Source: Clostridia bacterium
GTDB lineage: Bacteria > Bacillota_A > Clostridia > Oscillospirales > Acutalibacteraceae
Length of the DNA: 9,392 nucleotides
Direction of reading: 5' to 3'
Assembly (NCBI GenBank): GCA_017503305.1
Contig: JAFVTJ010000139.1
Coordinates: forward strand, 1-9,392
The translations under genes were made by a program, and so were the position numbers. Below the pieces are notes generated by a model, which saw only the letters and a program-made list of their open reading frames with translations, was not told the DNA's origin and did not search any database. Within the stretch, counting starts at the first letter, position 1; the number at the start of each line of letters is the position of its first letter. This document shows, piece by piece, positions 6,545 to 9,392 of this stretch.

Positions 6545-7866
6545 TATTTATCTCCTCTTTCTCTAATGACAAACCTTACGGGCGTACCTTCCAGCCCGAA
6601 AGTTGAACGAATTTGATTTTCCAAATAACGCTGATACGAAAAATGGAAAAGCTCTGCATTGTTACAAAAACAAACAAATGTTGGCGGCTTAGTAGAAGCC
6701 TGAGTCATATAATAAATTTTAAGACGCTTGCCCTTATCCGAAGGGGGCTGAACACGTGCGGTAGCATCAGCCAAAATATCGTTAAGCTTACCCGTGGAAA
6801 TACGCATTGTATTTTGTTCGTTAACGTATTTTATAAGACTGAAAAGTCTATCCACACGCTGACCTGTTTTAGCCGAAATAAAGATTATCGGCGCATAAGG
6901 CATAAAGGCAAAATCGGTCATAAGCTTTTTACGGTAAGCGTCCATGGTTTTGCCGTCCTTTTCAACTGCATCCCACTTGTTAACCGCAATAATGCAAGCC
7001 TTACCCTGTTCGAGCGCAAGACCTGCCACTTTTGAGTCCTGCTCGGTAAAGCCGTCCTCGCCGTCAAGCATAATAACGCATACGTCGGCGCGCTCGATAG
7101 CCATTTTAGCACGAAGCACGCTATATTTTTCAATCTTATCCTCAACCTTACTTTTTCTGCGAAGACCCGCAGTATCAATAAAGTTATATTTAACACCATC
7201 ACGTTCAATTTTAGTATCAATAGCGTCACGAGTGGTACCCGCAATGTTTGAAACTATTGAGCGCTCCTCCCCTGCGATTTGATTTATAAGGGAAGATTTA
7301 CCTGCATTAGGCTTACCGATAATAGCAACGTTAATAATATCATCGTCACCATCATCAAAATCGCTTTCGGGTATATTTTCTATGACCGCGTCAAGCAAAT
7401 CACCTGTGCCGTGTCCATGTACCGAAGAAACGGCAATAGGCTCGCCCAAGCCTAAATTGTAAAACTCATAAAATTCAAGTGGTGCTTCGCCGATTTTATC
7501 GCACTTATTAACGCACAAAACAATTGGCTTACCGCTTTTTTGAAGCATTGCTGCAACGTCCATATCAGCAGCGGTAACACCGCTCTTTAAATCGGTTACC
7601 AAAATTATAACCGAAGCAGTATCAATAGCCAATTGAGCCTGTGAACGCATACTTTTAAGTATAATATCGTCGGTTTTAGGCTCAATACCACCCGTATCAA
7701 CAAACATCATTTTCTTGCCAAGCCATTCGCCGTCGCCGTAAATACGGTCACGGGTTACACCAGGCGTATCATCAACAATTGAAAGCCGTTTGCCGATTAT
7801 TTTATTAAACAGTGTGGATTTACCCACGTTTGGTCTGCCCACAACGGCAACTATCGGTTTTGCCAT
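6544..7866 (-). CDS. der: Ribosome biogenesis GTPase Der (EngA)
   Basis: Der is an essential tandem GTPase needed for 50S subunit assembly. The 440 residues are full length. The first GTPase domain has GRPNVGKS (10-17), TPGVTRDR (34-41), DTGG (57-60) and NKCD (120-123). After an acidic linker (168-176) the second domain has GKPNAGKS (184-191), NIAGTTRDAID (207-217), DTAG (231-234), NKWD (296-299) and SAK (331-333). The C-terminal KH-like domain from about 355 has LKIYYMTQASTKPPTF and FSYQRYLENQIR. The start ATG 7866 follows AAAGGAG at normal spacing; that ribosome binding site begins at the stop codon of the DUF512 gene 11 nt upstream. The der stop overlaps the plsY start, so translation is coupled through the operon. 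Confidence 0.97.
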   Translation of the reverse strand: MAKPIVAVVGRPNVGKSTLFNKIIGKRLSIVDDTPGVTRDRIYGDGEWLGKKMMFVDTGGIEPKTDDIILKSMRSQAQLAIDTASVIILVTDLKSGVTAADMDVAAMLQKSGKPIVLCVNKCDKIGEAPLEFYEFYNLGLGEPIAVSSVHGHGTGDLLDAVIENIPESDFDDGDDDIINVAIIGKPNAGKSSLINQIAGEERSIVSNIAGTTRDAIDTKIERDGVKYNFIDTAGLRRKSKVEDKIEKYSVLRAKMAIERADVCVIMLDGEDGFTEQDSKVAGLALEQGKACIIAVNKWDAVEKDGKTMDAYRKKLMTDFAFMPYAPIIFISAKTGQRVDRLFSLIKYVNEQNTMRISTGKLNDILADATARVQPPSDKGKRLKIYYMTQASTKPPTFVCFCNNAELFHFSYQRYLENQIRSTFGLEGTPVRFVIRERGDK

Positions 7867-7877
7867 ACGCTACTCCT

Positions 7878-9191
7878 TTAATCAAAATCCTCACCAACAA
7901 CGTGGCTTACAAGCTCGTACCCATCAACAGGGGTGGGGGTTATTTTTACACCTAATTTTTGTGAAAGTTCTTCTACAGTTACGCTATCTAAGAACATATC
8001 GCCTTCATTCCGCAACATTACGGTGGGAATAAGCAATTCTTCCCCTAAATCGGCACCCTTTAACTGCTCTGCAATATCAGTAGCGGTTATAAGGCCCGCA
8101 ACTGTTATCGAGGTGCCGAAAAAGTTGTTCTCGATAGCTTTGACGCTACATTCCAAATTATCCCATTTTTTTAACATTTTGTCAACTATTTGTGTAATAA
8201 ACGGATATGCATCAACACCGGTTGCAATAGTGACCTTACGCTTTTTCTCCAACTTAAAATCAATAAGCTTTAAAGCTTCTTCCGCTTCAGACAAAAGCAA
8301 AGCGCAAAGACCGACACCGTTTTCAAGCTGTAAAAACTCGCCATAGTAGTCAGCGCTCGGCATCTCGCGTTCGGCCAAAATATAGAACTCATCCGATGCA
8401 TAGCAACGGCGATTACCATATTTTTGCAAGGTTTCGTTGCCAAAGCCTTCAATAATATCAATAGTTTTAGCGGCCGAGCTCTTGTCAAACGGCTTAAGCT
8501 CGGGCAAGCCTTCGCGGTGTTTTGTAAGTCCTACAGGCACCGCCGCAACAGATTCAACGTTACTGAGTGCCAACAAATCGGAAAGTGAGCGCTCAAGCTC
8601 AGCCCCGTCATTGATGCCGGGCACCAAAACCAATTGACAGTTAAGCTTTATGCCCGCATCGTTAAAACGCTTAATAATAGACAACACCTTGCCCGCGTTT
8701 TTGTTTTTCATCATTTTAACGCGAAGCTCGGGATTTGTAGTATGCACCGAGATATTTATTGGGCTTATATGCATTTTTATAATACGCTCAATTTCATGCT
8801 CGGTAATATTGGTAAGGGTAATATAGTTGCCAAAAAGGAAGGAAAGGCGCGAATCATCATCCTTAAAATAAAGGCTATCGCGCATACCTTTAGGCAATTG
8901 GTCAATAAAACAAAAAATGCATTTATTAAGGCAGGAGTGTTGTTTATCCATTAAATAAGTAGCAAAGTTAAGCCCAAGTTCGCTATCCTCTGCCTTTTTT
9001 ATCCGCTTACACTTAATTTTGCCCTTTTTATTTATAAATGAAACAAGAAGCTTTTCATTTTTTTGGTAAAAACGGTAGTCAAGCACGTCAACAATCTCGT
9101 TACCGTTAATTGTAAGCAGAGTATCGCCACTCGTAATGCCCGCTTTATAGGCAGGACTGCCTTTTTCAACCGTTTCAATTATAACAGATAT
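7878..9191 (-). CDS. DUF512 protein: N-terminal PDZ, CX3CX2C Fe-S/radical-SAM-like core; apparent AUA start
   Basis: This protein belongs to the clostridial DUF512 family (putative Fe-S oxidoreductases related to the NifB/MoaA group), usually encoded next to der. Residues 1-50 form a PDZ-like domain: SVIIETVEKGSPAYKAGI, SGDTLLTINGNEIVDVLDYRFY. Residues 87-103 hold CLNKCIFCFIDQLPKGM with Cys87, Cys91 and Cys94 spaced CX3CX2C, the pattern of radical-SAM cluster ligands, then FKDDDSRLSFLFGNY and the C-terminal DUF512 domain. The only standard start codon is GTG 9086, which would begin in the middle of the PDZ domain (VLDYRFY) without a Shine-Dalgarno. The frame is open upstream to TGA 9213-9215 with no ATG, GTG or TTG. 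GGGAGG (9203-9198) lies 6 nt before ATA 9191, exactly where family proteins start, giving 437 residues. The reaction catalysed is unknown. First gene of the der-plsY-gpsA operon. Confidence 0.85.
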   Translation of the reverse strand: MSVIIETVEKGSPAYKAGITSGDTLLTINGNEIVDVLDYRFYQKNEKLLVSFINKKGKIKCKRIKKAEDSELGLNFATYLMDKQHSCLNKCIFCFIDQLPKGMRDSLYFKDDDSRLSFLFGNYITLTNITEHEIERIIKMHISPINISVHTTNPELRVKMMKNKNAGKVLSIIKRFNDAGIKLNCQLVLVPGINDGAELERSLSDLLALSNVESVAAVPVGLTKHREGLPELKPFDKSSAAKTIDIIEGFGNETLQKYGNRRCYASDEFYILAEREMPSADYYGEFLQLENGVGLCALLLSEAEEALKLIDFKLEKKRKVTIATGVDAYPFITQIVDKMLKKWDNLECSVKAIENNFFGTSITVAGLITATDIAEQLKGADLGEELLIPTVMLRNEGDMFLDSVTVEELSQKLGVKITPTPVDGYELVSHVVGEDFD

Positions 9192-9197
9192 ACTACA

Positions 9198-9203
9198 CCT
9201 CCC
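9198..9203 (-). promoter_or_regulatory. Shine-Dalgarno that decides the DUF512 start
   Basis: GGGAGG on the - strand is a near-perfect anti-16S match. Six bases (TGTAGT) separate it from ATA at 9191-9189, the position of the initiator Met in the family. The overlapping GTG (9198-9196) runs straight into TAG and cannot be the start. Confidence 0.75.
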
Positions 9204-9216
9204 AAAATAAAATCAG

Positions 9217-9254
9217 AAAAAAATCAGAGAAGGAATTAATCCCCCTCTGATTTT
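9217..9254 (-). terminator. Intrinsic terminator after rpmF
   Basis: AAAATCAGAG (9254-9245 on the - strand) pairs perfectly over 10 bp with CTCTGATTTT (9229-9220), with a 15-nt loop that can form a small inner GGA/TCC stem; the U-run covers 9223-9217 (seven U). It lies 15 nt after the rpmF stop and 13 nt before the Shine-Dalgarno of the DUF512 gene, so readthrough is the likely source of the downstream operon transcript. Confidence 0.88.
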
Positions 9255-9269
9255 GAAAGTCATACTGAA

Positions 9270-9392
9270 TTATTCAGCAACTGCAACAACTTCACGGCCG
9301 TCGTACTTACCGCAAGCTGCGCAAAGTCTGTGAGGGCGCTTATAAGCACCGCATTCGCACTTTACTAAAGTGGGAGCGCTTAACTTCCAAAC
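9270..9392 (-). CDS. rpmF: 50S ribosomal protein L32, C-terminal part (start outside window)
   Basis: The - strand frame from the window edge to TAA (9272-9270) gives 40 residues, [20 protein letters not shown]..., ending [13 protein letters not shown]. This matches the C-terminal two-thirds of L32 (about 60 residues), a zinc-ribbon protein of the large subunit. The second knuckle CAACG is normal. The first is CEC (CxC) where the cysteine-bearing L32 form has CxxC, one residue shorter. About 20 N-terminal residues, normally the basic MAVPKRKxSK... stretch, lie beyond the window. A strong hairpin terminator follows at once. Confidence 0.93.
   Translation of the reverse strand, partial: VWKLSAPTLVKCECGAYKRPHRLCAACGKYDGREVVAVAE

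Noticed and set aside
6613..7035. 140-codon + strand open frame opposite der
   Set aside because: It is an antisense shadow of the Der C-terminal half, which carries conserved GTPase motifs on the - strand.
7933..8346. 137-codon + strand open frame opposite the DUF512 gene
   Set aside because: It is an antisense shadow with biased Ser/Thr/Pro composition and no ribosome binding site; the - strand protein is clearly real.

Overview
The window reads as chromosomal core sequence from an uncultured, A+T-rich member of the Bacillota, probably class Clostridia (Oscillospiraceae-like). This rests on gene content (a DUF512 PDZ/Fe-S protein next to der, plsY and gpsA; a four-cysteine L28; a dehydrogenase-type diaminopimelate enzyme), strong GGAGG-type ribosome binding sites, consensus sigma-A promoter elements and U-tailed intrinsic terminators. 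The assignment is inferred from proteins; no rRNA is present.

Left part, + strand (1-2126): the 3' end of an ABC transporter ATPase gene closes with a hairpin terminator that overlaps its stop codon. A textbook promoter (TTGACA, 17 bp, TATAAT) then drives ddh (meso-diaminopimelate dehydrogenase, lysine and peptidoglycan precursor synthesis), followed 24 nt later by a two-TM bacterial PH-domain protein. This unit meets the leftward genes at a 14-bp inverted repeat (2150-2186).

Middle part, - strand, read right to left (4915-2150): rpmB (L28) has a promoter with upstream A-tracts and its own terminator. Just behind that terminator lie an HAD phosphatase (phosphoglycolate phosphatase-like), an MFS transporter and a dCMP deaminase, ending at the convergent terminator.

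Right part, - strand (9392-4914): the 3' end of rpmF (L32) and a strong terminator are followed by a tightly packed operon: DUF512 protein, der (ribosome-assembly GTPase), plsY (acyl-phosphate:G3P acyltransferase) and gpsA (G3P dehydrogenase). der/plsY and plsY/gpsA overlap by one base (TAATG). GpsA makes the glycerol-3-phosphate that PlsY acylates, so phospholipid initiation is coupled to ribosome assembly genes in one transcript.

No mobile element, CRISPR array, tRNA/rRNA or clearly new system is visible. The most notable points are an apparent AUA start codon for the DUF512 gene (needed to recover a complete PDZ domain), two housekeeping operons that start only about 14-18 nt after ribosomal-protein terminators with no room for their own promoter, a duplicated terminator arm between rpmF and the DUF512 gene, and an unusual CxC zinc knuckle in L32. 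No gene-free stretch exceeds 300 bases.
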